Shown piece by piece: positions 1-6,868 of a stretch of DNA of 54,471 nt. Position numbers and translations under genes: made by a program. Every line of letters begins with the position of its first letter. Positions within the stretch are counted from its first letter, which is position 1. Where the stretch lies: NCBI RefSeq assembly GCF_014697625.1, contig NZ_JACJSG010000051.1:1-54471 (forward strand), in the 5' to 3' direction. A model generated the notes under the pieces. The model had not been told where the DNA came from. It made no database searches and saw only the letters and a list, made by a program, of their open reading frames with translations. Source of the DNA: Anabaena azotica FACHB-119 (lineage in GTDB: Bacteria > Cyanobacteriota > Cyanobacteriia > Cyanobacteriales > Nostocaceae).

Positions 1-256
1 AGAGAGTTTGTAACGGATTGTAAAGGTGTATCACTATAGCTTTACTTAACTGTCATATAAGAGCAAGTTATAGATAGGACTTACGCAAGTGTCATAATCA
101 AACTAACTGTAGTAGCTTGTCCAGACTAAAATAGTGCAATACCAATCTATCATCTGCGTTCATCTGCGTTTATCTGCGTTCGATTTTTCTCAAATCTATT
201 GCCACATTTTAGTCCGGTCGCGCTACTACTTAATATTTAATAGTTGACTTATAATC
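1..256. other. Intergenic DNA with repeat fragments
   Basis: No gene is seen. The stretch holds one end of an AGGACTTACGCA-type repeat (about 78-113), whose 36 bases recur at about 10723-10757, followed by a small inverted-repeat element (111-227) containing three copies of an ATCTGCGTT motif. The other end of the first repeat is missing here. Confidence 0.6.
111..227. repeat. Small element with imperfect terminal inverted repeats
   Basis: The first 22 bases (111-132, starting AGTAGC and ending ACTAAAAT) match the reverse complement of the last 22 (206-227) at 18 positions by hand count. The interior carries ATCTGCGTT repeats. It looks like a non-autonomous element or a stem-loop repeat. No second full copy was seen here, although the ATCTGCGTT motif recurs near 48760. 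Confidence 0.45.
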
Positions 257-787
257 TCAATCGTGATACACGATATTGTTCAACTTATTTTGTAACCAAG
301 ACTGAAACAAAGATTCCATGATTTGCTCTCTAACTGCTAGGGTTAATTGCAGAGGAAACCACTTTTCAACCTTGACAACGTGATAACCTAATTTAGTTTG
401 AATAGGCCCTAAAATTTCGCCTTCCTCCACATTCTTAATAGCTTCAGCTACATCTGGTATTAGTTCTACCAAAAAGCGAGTGCCGACAAACCCACCTTTT
501 TCTTGTGATGTCTTACCTTTTGAGTATTCCAACGCTAAGGCACAGAATGAAGCTTGTCCTTCGCGTAGCAACTGGACAATTTTCCAAGCTGTTGCTAAGT
601 CTACAACAAGAATCTGCGATATTGCCACTCGTTTGTAGCGATCGCGGTTTCTCATATATTCACCATCTACACTCGGCCCAAACAAAAATTCTTTGAGTTG
701 TTTGTCTAAAAGCTTTATTCTAATTCCTTGTACCCAGTCTTCCATACTAATACGCTGCTGGTCTAACCAAGCGATCGTTTCCTGCAT
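257..787 (-). CDS. Parvulin-type (PpiC) peptidylprolyl isomerase, possibly N-truncated
   Basis: 176 residues. The C-terminal half (about residues 52-150) reads as a PpiC/parvulin domain: an AISQILV strand, a 'FCALALEYSKGKTSQEKGGFVG' type segment, and a GxxxGPIQTKLGYHVVKVE end, which is the family's typical closing strand. Such proteins catalyse prolyl cis-trans isomerisation during protein folding. In cyanobacteria, relatives of about 250 residues carry an N-terminal helical domain and often sit near type I export genes. Here the ORF begins in the middle of what would be that domain (ETIAWLDQQRIS). The reading frame stays open for some codons upstream of the ATG (KVLWEWE precedes it), and the upstream ORF overlaps it by 25 bp in another frame, so a frameshift is possible. 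No signal peptide is visible. Confidence 0.75.
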   Translation of the reverse strand: MQETIAWLDQQRISMEDWVQGIRIKLLDKQLKEFLFGPSVDGEYMRNRDRYKRVAISQILVVDLATAWKIVQLLREGQASFCALALEYSKGKTSQEKGGFVGTRFLVELIPDVAEAIKNVEEGEILGPIQTKLGYHVVKVEKWFPLQLTLAVREQIMESLFQSWLQNKLNNIVYHD

Positions 788-1029
788 TTCCCATTCCCAA
801 AGGACTTTTGATATTGAAGCTTTGACTGAATAGCAGTAATTAACATCCAGCCAGAATATTGCACGACTCGCCGCATGAAATCAGGACGAAGTTCTAAAAT
901 TTGCGGGAACTCAGCAGTATATGCGATCGCCAAAGCAGCAAGCGAAGGTTGCAGTAGTTCCAATGGCGTAGTCGCCATCCGTAAAGACTCATCAATACTC
1001 ATCGTCTTACTTGTAATTAAGCTTTTCAT
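763..1029 (-). CDS. Hypothetical small protein upstream of the isomerase
   Basis: 88 residues, not recognised. The middle (PSLAALAIAYTAEFPQILEL) looks like a real amphipathic helical protein, but the last 12 or so residues (NGKCRKRSLG) are basic and read like out-of-frame translation of the next gene's start. It overlaps the isomerase ORF by 25 bp. It may be an independent small gene with translational coupling, or the N-terminal piece of a gene split by a frameshift. Which of the two applies cannot be settled from this sequence alone. Confidence 0.5.
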   Translation of the reverse strand: MKSLITSKTMSIDESLRMATTPLELLQPSLAALAIAYTAEFPQILELRPDFMRRVVQYSGWMLITAIQSKLQYQKSFGNGKCRKRSLG

Positions 1030-1400
1030 GGCTATACGACATTTGATATAGGTAGCTTTAAATTACTTGATTCCAGCTAAATAGTTATGCCATCCCCGCA
1101 CTCTTGGGGTTAAAAAGTACCCCTATGTAATTTGAGAATTTTGATATTAAGCTTGTTTTTTCTTTAAAAGTGACCGCTTGTCAAGGAATAGATGAGAGAT
1201 TGAATATAATTTATCTTCCTGTAGTTAGACATTTAGTTATATAAGGTAAGATTTTATCGAAGCTTTTGGTACAGACATTATTGAAGGAGTTTTATTTTTG
1301 TTTCTGCTGTACTTCAAATTTGATGACAATATCTTTAGCATTTATCTAAAGGATTTTTCCAGAAGAGATGATTTAAAAAAACAAGCGATCGCATTTCTAG

Positions 1401-1419
1401 AATAATGATAATCATTTTA
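1401..1419. promoter_or_regulatory. Fur-box-like palindrome
   Basis: The sequence AATAATGATAATCATTTTA matches the classical 19-bp Fur box consensus (GATAATGATAATCATTATC) at 16 of 19 positions. A Fur-family repressor binding here would sit about 370 bp from the leftward gene starting at 1029 and 240 bp upstream of the broken small ORF at 1641. The regulated gene is uncertain; the match itself is direct. Confidence 0.55.
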
Positions 1420-1640
1420 ATAGGAAAGTCTTTGCTGTACCACAATCAAAAACCAGAACAATGACCACTCTCCGACCTTTAGAGAGTGTAGCGGAGATAG
1501 GCAAATGACCATGCACTATGGACTATGGAATCATAACTAATGACCAAAAGACGGCAAACACCACAATAGCGTTACGGTTGACCCTAATTACTTGCGGTAT
1601 TAATTCTCATAAATTAGACACAGTGAAAGTAATTTAATCC

Positions 1641-1833
1641 ATGAACCAACTAGAAACAACTATTAAAACTAACCGTCCCAACCCTGGTTCGGTAAACCAC
1701 CCTTCATGGACTGGCGATTACTAAGCTTCAGTATATATATCAGCATAACTTGGCATTTCCTACCCAGGAAGACCAAAAAAAGGTTATGGATGCTGAACTG
1801 ACTGCTTTTTTGACTAGTTGGTTCAAAAATTGA
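1641..1833 (+). pseudogene. Broken small ORF upstream of dnaK
   Basis: An ATG at 1641 opens 27 codons (MNQLETTIKTNRPNPGSVNH followed by PSWTGDY) to a stop at 1722-1724. The +1 frame is then open to 1833 and gives a sensible hydrophilic/helical end (QHNLAFPTQEDQKKVMDAEL, then TAFLTSWFKN). The two parts together read like one protein of roughly 55-60 residues broken by a frameshift. The family is not recognised. It lies between the Fur-box-like site and dnaK. Chance cannot be excluded because both parts are short. Confidence 0.4.
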
Positions 1834-1882
1834 GCAATTTATATTCCCATTCATTTGTAGTTATACGGAGCCAGCACCGAAA

Positions 1883-3784
1883 ATGGCAAAAGTAGTTGGA
1901 ATTGACTTAGGTACAACTAACTCCTGCGTCGCAGTAATGGAAGGTGGTAAACCCACAGTTATTGCTAACGCAGAAGGTTTCCGCACCACACCGTCAGTAG
2001 TAGCATTCGCTAAAAACGGCGACACCTTGGTAGGACAAATCGCCAAGCGCCAAGCGGTGATGAACCCCGAAAATACTTTCTATTCTGTGAAGCGCTTCAT
2101 TGGTCGCCGCTTCGACGAAGTGACAAACGAAGCGACAGAAGTTTCCTACAAAGTTCTCAGCAGTGGCGGTAACGTCAAATTAGACTCTCCTGGGGCTGGT
2201 AAACAATTCGCTCCCGAAGAAATTTCTGCTAAAGTTCTCCGCAAACTAGTTGAAGATGCTAGTAAATACTTGGGCGAAACCGTTACCCAAGCTGTAATTA
2301 CCGTTCCTGCATACTTCAACGACTCCCAACGCCAAGCCACCAAAGACGCTGGTAAAATTGCTGGTATTGAAGTATTACGGATTATCAACGAACCTACAGC
2401 CGCTTCCTTGGCTTACGGTTTTGATAAGAAGAGTAACGAAACCATTCTCGTATTCGACCTTGGTGGCGGTACATTCGACGTATCCGTTCTCGAAGTAGGC
2501 GACGGCGTATTTGAAGTATTGGCTACTTCTGGTGATACCCATTTGGGTGGTGACGACTTCGATAAAAAAATCGTTGATTTCTTAGCTGAACAGTTTAAGA
2601 AAGACGAAGGTATCGACCTCCGCAAAGACAGACAAGCACTGCAACGTTTAACAGAAGCCGCAGAAAAAGCTAAGATTGAGCTTTCCAGTGTGACCCAAGC
2701 GGAAATTAACCTACCATTTATCACCGCTACCCAGGACGGCCCCAAGCACCTGGATATGACACTGACCCGTGCTAAGTTTGAAGAACTCTGTTCTGACTTG
2801 ATTGACCGTTGTCGCATTCCCGTAGAAAGTGCGCTCCGCGATGCCAAGTTAAGCAAAAATGACATCGATGAAGTTGTATTAGTTGGTGGTTCTACCCGTA
2901 TCCCCGCAGTACAACAACTAGTTAAGAATCTTTTGGGTAAAGAACCCAACCAAACCGTTAACCCTGATGAAGTGGTAGCAGTTGGTGCAGCCATCCAAGC
3001 TGGTGTATTGGCTGGTGACGTTACAGGTATCTTGTTGTTAGACGTAACACCATTGTCCTTGGGTGTAGAAACCTTGGGTGGTGTGATGACCAAGATTATT
3101 CCTCGCAACACCACAATTCCCACCAAGAAATCCGAAGTATTCTCTACAGCCGTGGATGGTCAAACCAACGTGGAAATTCACGTCCTCCAAGGTGAACGGG
3201 AATTTGCTAACGACAACAAGAGCTTGGGAACCTTCCGTCTCGATGGTATTCCCCCAGCACCACGCGGTGTACCTCAAATCGAAGTTGTATTCGATATTGA
3301 CGCTAACGGTATCCTCAACGTTACCGCTAAGGACAAGGGTACAGGTAAGGAACAGTCCATCAGTATTACTGGTGCTTCCACCCTTGACAAATCCGACGTT
3401 GACCGCATGGTGCGCGAAGCTGAACAAAACGCTTCATCTGACAAAGAACGTCGTGAGAAAATTGAGCGTAAGAACCAAGCTGACTCCTTGGCATACCAAG
3501 CTGAGAAGCAAATCCAAGAATTGGGTGATAAAGTCCCCGAAGCTGACAAAACCAAGGTTGAAGGTTTAGTCAAGGAACTGCGCGAAGCTGTTGCTAAGGA
3601 AGATGACGAGCAAATCAAGAAGCTAACTCCAGAATTGCAACAAGCACTATTCGCGGTTGGTAGCAACATCTATCAACAAGCTGGCGGTGCTGCACCTGGC
3701 GCTGACGGCCCTCAAGATGGCGGTTCTACTTCTTCTGGCGGCGGTGATGATGTGATTGACGCTGATTTCACTGAAAGCAAGTAA
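1883..3784 (+). CDS. dnaK: Molecular chaperone DnaK (Hsp70)
   Basis: 633 residues, full length for a bacterial DnaK. This cytosolic ATP-driven chaperone binds unfolded hydrophobic segments with DnaJ and GrpE. The N-terminal ATPase domain (about 1-385) shows the phosphate-1 motif GIDLGTTNSCVAV, the phosphate-2 motif DLGGGTFDVSVLEV and the adenosine motif VLVGGSTRIPAVQ. The linker DVTPLSLGVETLGG follows, then the substrate-binding domain with its NDNKSLGTF segment, the lid, and a Gly/Ser-rich tail ending in DDVIDADF. The conserved C-terminal acidic end suggests the principal housekeeping type (DnaK2-like) among the several cyanobacterial paralogues; that rank is inference. No grpE or dnaJ is adjacent. 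A strong terminator follows at 3831. Confidence 0.98.
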   Translation: MAKVVGIDLGTTNSCVAVMEGGKPTVIANAEGFRTTPSVVAFAKNGDTLVGQIAKRQAVMNPENTFYSVKRFIGRRFDEVTNEATEVSYKVLSSGGNVKLDSPGAGKQFAPEEISAKVLRKLVEDASKYLGETVTQAVITVPAYFNDSQRQATKDAGKIAGIEVLRIINEPTAASLAYGFDKKSNETILVFDLGGGTFDVSVLEVGDGVFEVLATSGDTHLGGDDFDKKIVDFLAEQFKKDEGIDLRKDRQALQRLTEAAEKAKIELSSVTQAEINLPFITATQDGPKHLDMTLTRAKFEELCSDLIDRCRIPVESALRDAKLSKNDIDEVVLVGGSTRIPAVQQLVKNLLGKEPNQTVNPDEVVAVGAAIQAGVLAGDVTGILLLDVTPLSLGVETLGGVMTKIIPRNTTIPTKKSEVFSTAVDGQTNVEIHVLQGEREFANDNKSLGTFRLDGIPPAPRGVPQIEVVFDIDANGILNVTAKDKGTGKEQSISITGASTLDKSDVDRMVREAEQNASSDKERREKIERKNQADSLAYQAEKQIQELGDKVPEADKTKVEGLVKELREAVAKEDDEQIKKLTPELQQALFAVGSNIYQQAGGAAPGADGPQDGGSTSSGGGDDVIDADFTESK

Positions 3785-3830
3785 TCTAGGTAATGATTTA
3801 GGGTACATTAATTTGTACCTACTCAATATT

Positions 3831-3867
3831 GCCCACTCAGGCTGATGCTTGGGTGGGAATTTTTTTT
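3831..3867 (+). terminator. Rho-independent terminator of dnaK
   Basis: The arms CCCACTCAGGC (3832-3842) and GCTTGGGTGGG (3847-3857) pair over 11 positions with two G-U pairs around a TGAT loop, and an eight-T run follows at 3860-3867. Confidence 0.85.
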
Positions 3868-3894
3868 GGGACTGGGGAAGGGGGAAAGGGGAAG

Positions 3895-4051
3895 CTTTCA
3901 AGGGCAGGTTTTTTACACTTCGACCCAAAAACACTGATTTTAGGGTGTAGGGGTATAAGGGTGTAGGGGTGTAGGGGTAGATGAAAGTCTGATAATTTAC
4001 TGAATCTTATAGTCCTCACTGATTACTTTATGAAAAACCTGCCCTTAAGAG
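3895..4051. mobile_element. 157-bp MITE, copy 1, with 11-bp target duplication
   Basis: The ends are CTTTCAAGGGCAGGTTTTT and, inverted, CTCTTAAGGGCAGGTTTTT (17 of 19 match). The same 157 bp recurs at 35571-35727 with two differences. Each copy is flanked by its own exact 11-bp direct repeat, here GAAAGGGGAAG at 3884-3894 and 4052-4062. It has no ORF, so it must be moved by a transposase encoded elsewhere. The interior contains GTGTAGGG-type repeats. Confidence 0.9.
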
Positions 4052-4112
4052 GAAAGGGGAAGGGGGAAGGGGGAAAGGGGAAAGGGGAAAGGAAGAATTT
4101 AACCTCTACCTC

Positions 4113-4163
4113 CTGATAACTGATAACTGATAACTGATAACTGATAACTGATAACTGATAACT
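4113..4163. repeat. Heptanucleotide tandem repeat (CTGATAA)n
   Basis: About seven head-to-tail copies of a 7-bp unit run directly up to the ATG of the next gene, so that gene's leader is made of the repeat. GGGGAAA-type runs precede it (4051-4095). The same heptamer family recurs at 9281, 25167 and 35868. Confidence 0.85.
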
Positions 4164-5075
4164 ATGCCATACTTAACTGATGCTAGGGAAATTAACAATA
4201 TAATTTCTAAATATAGTGAAGCTGCTACTTTATGGATTGATACAGAAGTGGCGGAATTTAATAGCCGTAGTGCTAGATTATCGTTGATTCAGGTATTAGA
4301 TGATCCTGATGATATGAGTGGCGATCGCGTTTACCTTTTGGATGTACTTGAGCAGCCGAATTTGGTAGCTGATTTTGTTGAGCAAATCATGGTCAATCCT
4401 CAGATTGAAAAGGTTTTTCACAATGCTAGTTTTGATGTGAAATTTTTGGGTAATAAGCGAGCTAAAAATATTACCTGTACTTTAGATATTGCTAAAAAAA
4501 TCCCTTATTATCTCCTACCTGTACCTAATTATCAACTACAAACTTTAGCTACATTATTATGTAATTTTAATAATATTGATAAACAAGAACAAACTAGCAA
4601 TTGGTCGCAACGACCCTTAACTGAAGAACAAATAGAATACGCTTATTTAGATTGTATTTACTTGGCGCAAATCCATCGGCGTTTGTTAGAGTTACAGGCA
4701 GAAAGTAACCCTGACCCAACCACAGAAGATGTAATAGTTCTCAACGCCAGATACAGGCAAATTGAGGAGCAGTGGAAACTGTTAAACTCTGAATATGAGC
4801 ATTTACAAGAGCGTTTAAAAAAGGCTATGCAGGCTCAGGATATTTCGGAAACTCCTTTGTATAAGCTGACAAGTTACGATCGTAAAGTTGTCAAGGTGCA
4901 GTTTTCGCAATTGGCAGATTTAGTCCAAACACAAGGTATCGATTTAGATTTTCCGGTAACACTCACTCAAAAGCTACAAAAGGATTTAGGGGAAAATCTC
5001 GAACAATTGTCTGTAGATATTGAGCAAAGCACCTCTTCAAGGCTGACTCCGAAAAATCAGGACAATAATTCGTAA
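4164..5075 (+). CDS. RNase D-like 3'-5' exonuclease (DEDDy family)
   Basis: 303 residues. The exonuclease domain occupies about residues 1-180 and shows all DEDDy motifs: ExoI D26-T-E28, ExoII with D91 in HNASFD, and ExoIII Y159-A-Y-L-D163. Such enzymes remove nucleotides from RNA 3' ends, for example in tRNA maturation, using two metal ions. The C-terminal 120 residues lack a clear HRDC domain. They contain a helical, probably coiled stretch (QIEEQWKLLNSEYEHLQERL) and a charged tail, so the protein is shorter than E. coli RNase D and typical of cyanobacterial versions. The start ATG follows directly on a heptamer repeat with no obvious Shine-Dalgarno sequence. Confidence 0.88.
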   Translation: MPYLTDAREINNIISKYSEAATLWIDTEVAEFNSRSARLSLIQVLDDPDDMSGDRVYLLDVLEQPNLVADFVEQIMVNPQIEKVFHNASFDVKFLGNKRAKNITCTLDIAKKIPYYLLPVPNYQLQTLATLLCNFNNIDKQEQTSNWSQRPLTEEQIEYAYLDCIYLAQIHRRLLELQAESNPDPTTEDVIVLNARYRQIEEQWKLLNSEYEHLQERLKKAMQAQDISETPLYKLTSYDRKVVKVQFSQLADLVQTQGIDLDFPVTLTQKLQKDLGENLEQLSVDIEQSTSSRLTPKNQDNNS

Positions 5076-5537
5076 TTTGTAGTTTAAATTATTATACAGT
5101 TTATTGGGCGGATAAAATTACGGTAATTGTCCCTGACGCAGAAATACAGCATATTTTGGGTAAATGAGGTACAAGCCTAAAACCCAAAACCATGTAGAGA
5201 CGTTACATGTAACGTCTCTACAGGATTTCACGAATAGCGAAACTGCTGTAGATTCAACCAAATCAAAAGCAACTGACAAAAAGAATTTGTTAAGTTTCCC
5301 GATTTGTATAGTGATTTACTGTTAATTAAACCGAGGGTAAAAGTTATCAGCACTTCCCCTTGAAGTGCTAATTTTAGGTTTTAGATTAACAGATTTTTTT
5401 AATCTAAAATCGCTATTTAAACTACCAAATTGAATAACTGGGGATATCTGTATACAGTTATAGTCAATATTAAGTTGGATAATTGACTATGTTTGGTACT
5501 ACTTTTATCCAGTTATCATGGCGGTTCAGAACAACTT
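5076..5537. other. Intergenic region with a 106-bp palindromic element
   Basis: No gene is seen. It contains the 106-bp repeat at 5145-5250 and a hairpin at about 5350-5371 (AGCACTTC/GAAGTGCT arms). The following stretch, ending about 5530, is AT-rich and presumably holds the promoter of the TPR gene. Confidence 0.55.
5145..5250. mobile_element. 106-bp inverted-repeat element, copy 1
   Basis: It begins TACAGCA and ends TGCTGTA, and it carries a central 28-nt perfect palindrome (5193-5220) with arms GTAGAGACGTTACA and TGTAACGTCTCTAC. The same 106 bp is present in inverted orientation at 43687-43792 with only a handful of differences. No ORF is present. It is probably a non-autonomous mobile repeat; no clear target duplication was found. 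Confidence 0.75.
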
Positions 5538-6383
5538 ATGAAACGGTGGTTATTGGAGCAAGGGCGGGTGAAGTTAAAAAAAATATTAACTATAGGTGTG
5601 CTTACCGCACTGAGCGCAATTACCAGCGTTTCCTGTAGTAATAACAAAGAAGTGTTGGTGACGGAAATAGGTGTCAGTCCTCCTAGCCGTCGGACGACAA
5701 CTAACAATTCGCAAGCTGGGCAATTATACATCCAAGGGCAAAGACAGCATTCTCAAGGTGACTCACAAGCGGCGATCGCATCCTATGATAAGGCGATTAA
5801 TCTAGATCCTGATTATGGCGCAGCTTACAGAGGAAGGGGATTAGCTTACTTCGATTTGGGAGACAAGCAAAAAGCGATCGCCGACTACAACGAAGCAATT
5901 CGCCTTTCCCCCAATGATGCCGAAGCCTTTAACAGCAGGGGAAACGCCCGCGCCTCTGTTGGTGATAACGCTGGTGCAATTACCGACTACAATGAAGCGA
6001 TTCGCCTTTTCCCCAACTACGCCGAAGCCTACAACAACCGGGGTAACGCTCGTTCTGTCCAAGGAGACAAAGCCGGCGCTATCGAAGATTTTAACCAAGC
6101 AATTCGCCTCAACCCCAGATATGCGATCGCCTACAACAACCGAGGTAACGCCCGCGCCGCCCAAGGAGATAGCCAAGGGGCAATATCCGACTACAACCAA
6201 GCCATCCGCCTCAACCCTAACTTCGGCCCCGCCTACAATAACCGAGGTAACGCCCGCGCCGCCCAAGGCGACAAACAAGGAGCCTTAGAAGACTTGAAAC
6301 AAGCAGCAGAAATCTTTCAACGGCAAAATAACAACGACTTGTACCAGCAAGCAATGAACAATATCAAGGAACTGGGACAGTAG
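5538..6383 (+). CDS. TPR-repeat protein with N-terminal membrane or lipoprotein segment
   Basis: 281 residues from the ATG at 5538; a TTG at 5493 would add 15 residues. A basic N-terminus and a hydrophobic stretch (ILTIGVLTALSAITSVSC) look like a signal peptide or possible lipoprotein signal, although the lipobox is imperfect. Then come six tetratricopeptide repeats (about residues 60-265) with the recurring motif AYNNRGNARAAQGD, DYNQAIRLNP. TPRs form a right-handed superhelix for protein-protein contacts; the partner is unknown. The third to sixth repeats are unusually alike at DNA level (the AACCGAGGTAACGCCCGC block recurs), which suggests recent internal duplication. It is probably located at a membrane or in the periplasm. 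Confidence 0.85.
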   Translation: MKRWLLEQGRVKLKKILTIGVLTALSAITSVSCSNNKEVLVTEIGVSPPSRRTTTNNSQAGQLYIQGQRQHSQGDSQAAIASYDKAINLDPDYGAAYRGRGLAYFDLGDKQKAIADYNEAIRLSPNDAEAFNSRGNARASVGDNAGAITDYNEAIRLFPNYAEAYNNRGNARSVQGDKAGAIEDFNQAIRLNPRYAIAYNNRGNARAAQGDSQGAISDYNQAIRLNPNFGPAYNNRGNARAAQGDKQGALEDLKQAAEIFQRQNNNDLYQQAMNNIKELGQ

Positions 6384-6577
6384 GGGCTGGGGACTGGGGA
6401 CTGGGGAAAGGGGAAAGGGGAAGGGGAAAGGGAAAGGGGGAAAGGGAAAGGGGGAAGGGGGAAAGGTAAAAGACTATCTCCCCTGCTCCTCTGCTCCCCT
6501 GCTCCCCCACTCCCTCAAAAGAGGTTTATCGTAATTCCGAGGGTTAAAGACCCCTACGTCTGTACGTAGCAAATTTT

Positions 6578-6602
6578 CAGTTGGGGTTTAAATCCCCAAC
6601 TG
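6578..6602. repeat. 25-bp palindrome
   Basis: Arms CAGTTGGGGTTT and AAATCCCCAACTG pair almost completely. It may act as a transcription stop between two convergent genes or be one of the dispersed palindromic repeats. Confidence 0.6.
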
Positions 6603-6762
6603 TTCGCGTAGCGTGCCGTAGGCAAAATGTCTTTAATGCGCGAATGCGTGAATGCGTGAATGCGTGAATTGTTAATAGCCCTGCTTTTTAAGGGGGGGCT
6701 GTTTCATCCCCTAAAAAACCATAATTGACAAGCGTATCAATAAAAAAACCAAGTAGCGCACA

Positions 6763-6790
6763 GTAGGGGCGCACAGCTGTGCGCCCCTAC
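6763..6790. repeat. 28-bp perfect palindrome between convergent genes
   Basis: Arms GTAGGGGCGCACAG and CTGTGCGCCCCTAC are exact inverted copies. It lies between the convergent TPR gene (ending 6383) and the unknown gene (ending 6869), so it could terminate transcription. It has the form of a dispersed palindromic repeat. Confidence 0.65.
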
Positions 6791-6868
6791 TCACGTATCT
6801 GTCGCATTCTTTTTTTTAATTGGTATAAAAATTCCTTGTCTGTTGAAAACAAGGAATTTAACAAAATA

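Larger units (their letters stand above)
1030..1882. other. Long dnaK upstream region
   Basis: About 850 bp. It contains a Fur-box-like palindrome at 1401-1419, a HIP1-like GCGATCGC at 1385-1392, a short ACTATGG repeat near 1513, and a frameshifted small ORF at 1641-1833. No CIRCE element (TTAGCACTC-N9-GAGTGCTAA) was found upstream of dnaK. The dnaK promoter cannot be placed confidently. Confidence 0.55.
6384..6868. other. Repeat-rich intergenic region
   Basis: No gene is seen. In order it holds GGGGAAAGG runs (6385-6470), CCCCTGCTC runs (to 6515), a 25-bp palindrome at 6578-6602, a short dispersed repeat (about 6603-6624, GTTCGCGTAGCGTGCCGTAGG), three to four copies of an 8-bp GAATGCGT unit (6643-6669) and a 28-bp perfect palindrome at 6763-6790. 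Confidence 0.7.

Noticed and set aside
2413..3126. Long minus-strand ORF inside dnaK
   Set aside because: A shadow of the dnaK reading frame with Ser/Thr-rich composition and no domain.
5350..5371. Possible CIRCE heat-shock operator (AGCACTTC...GAAGTGCT)
   Set aside because: The arms and the spacer do not match TTAGCACTC-N9-GAGTGCTAA, and the next gene is a TPR protein, not a chaperone.
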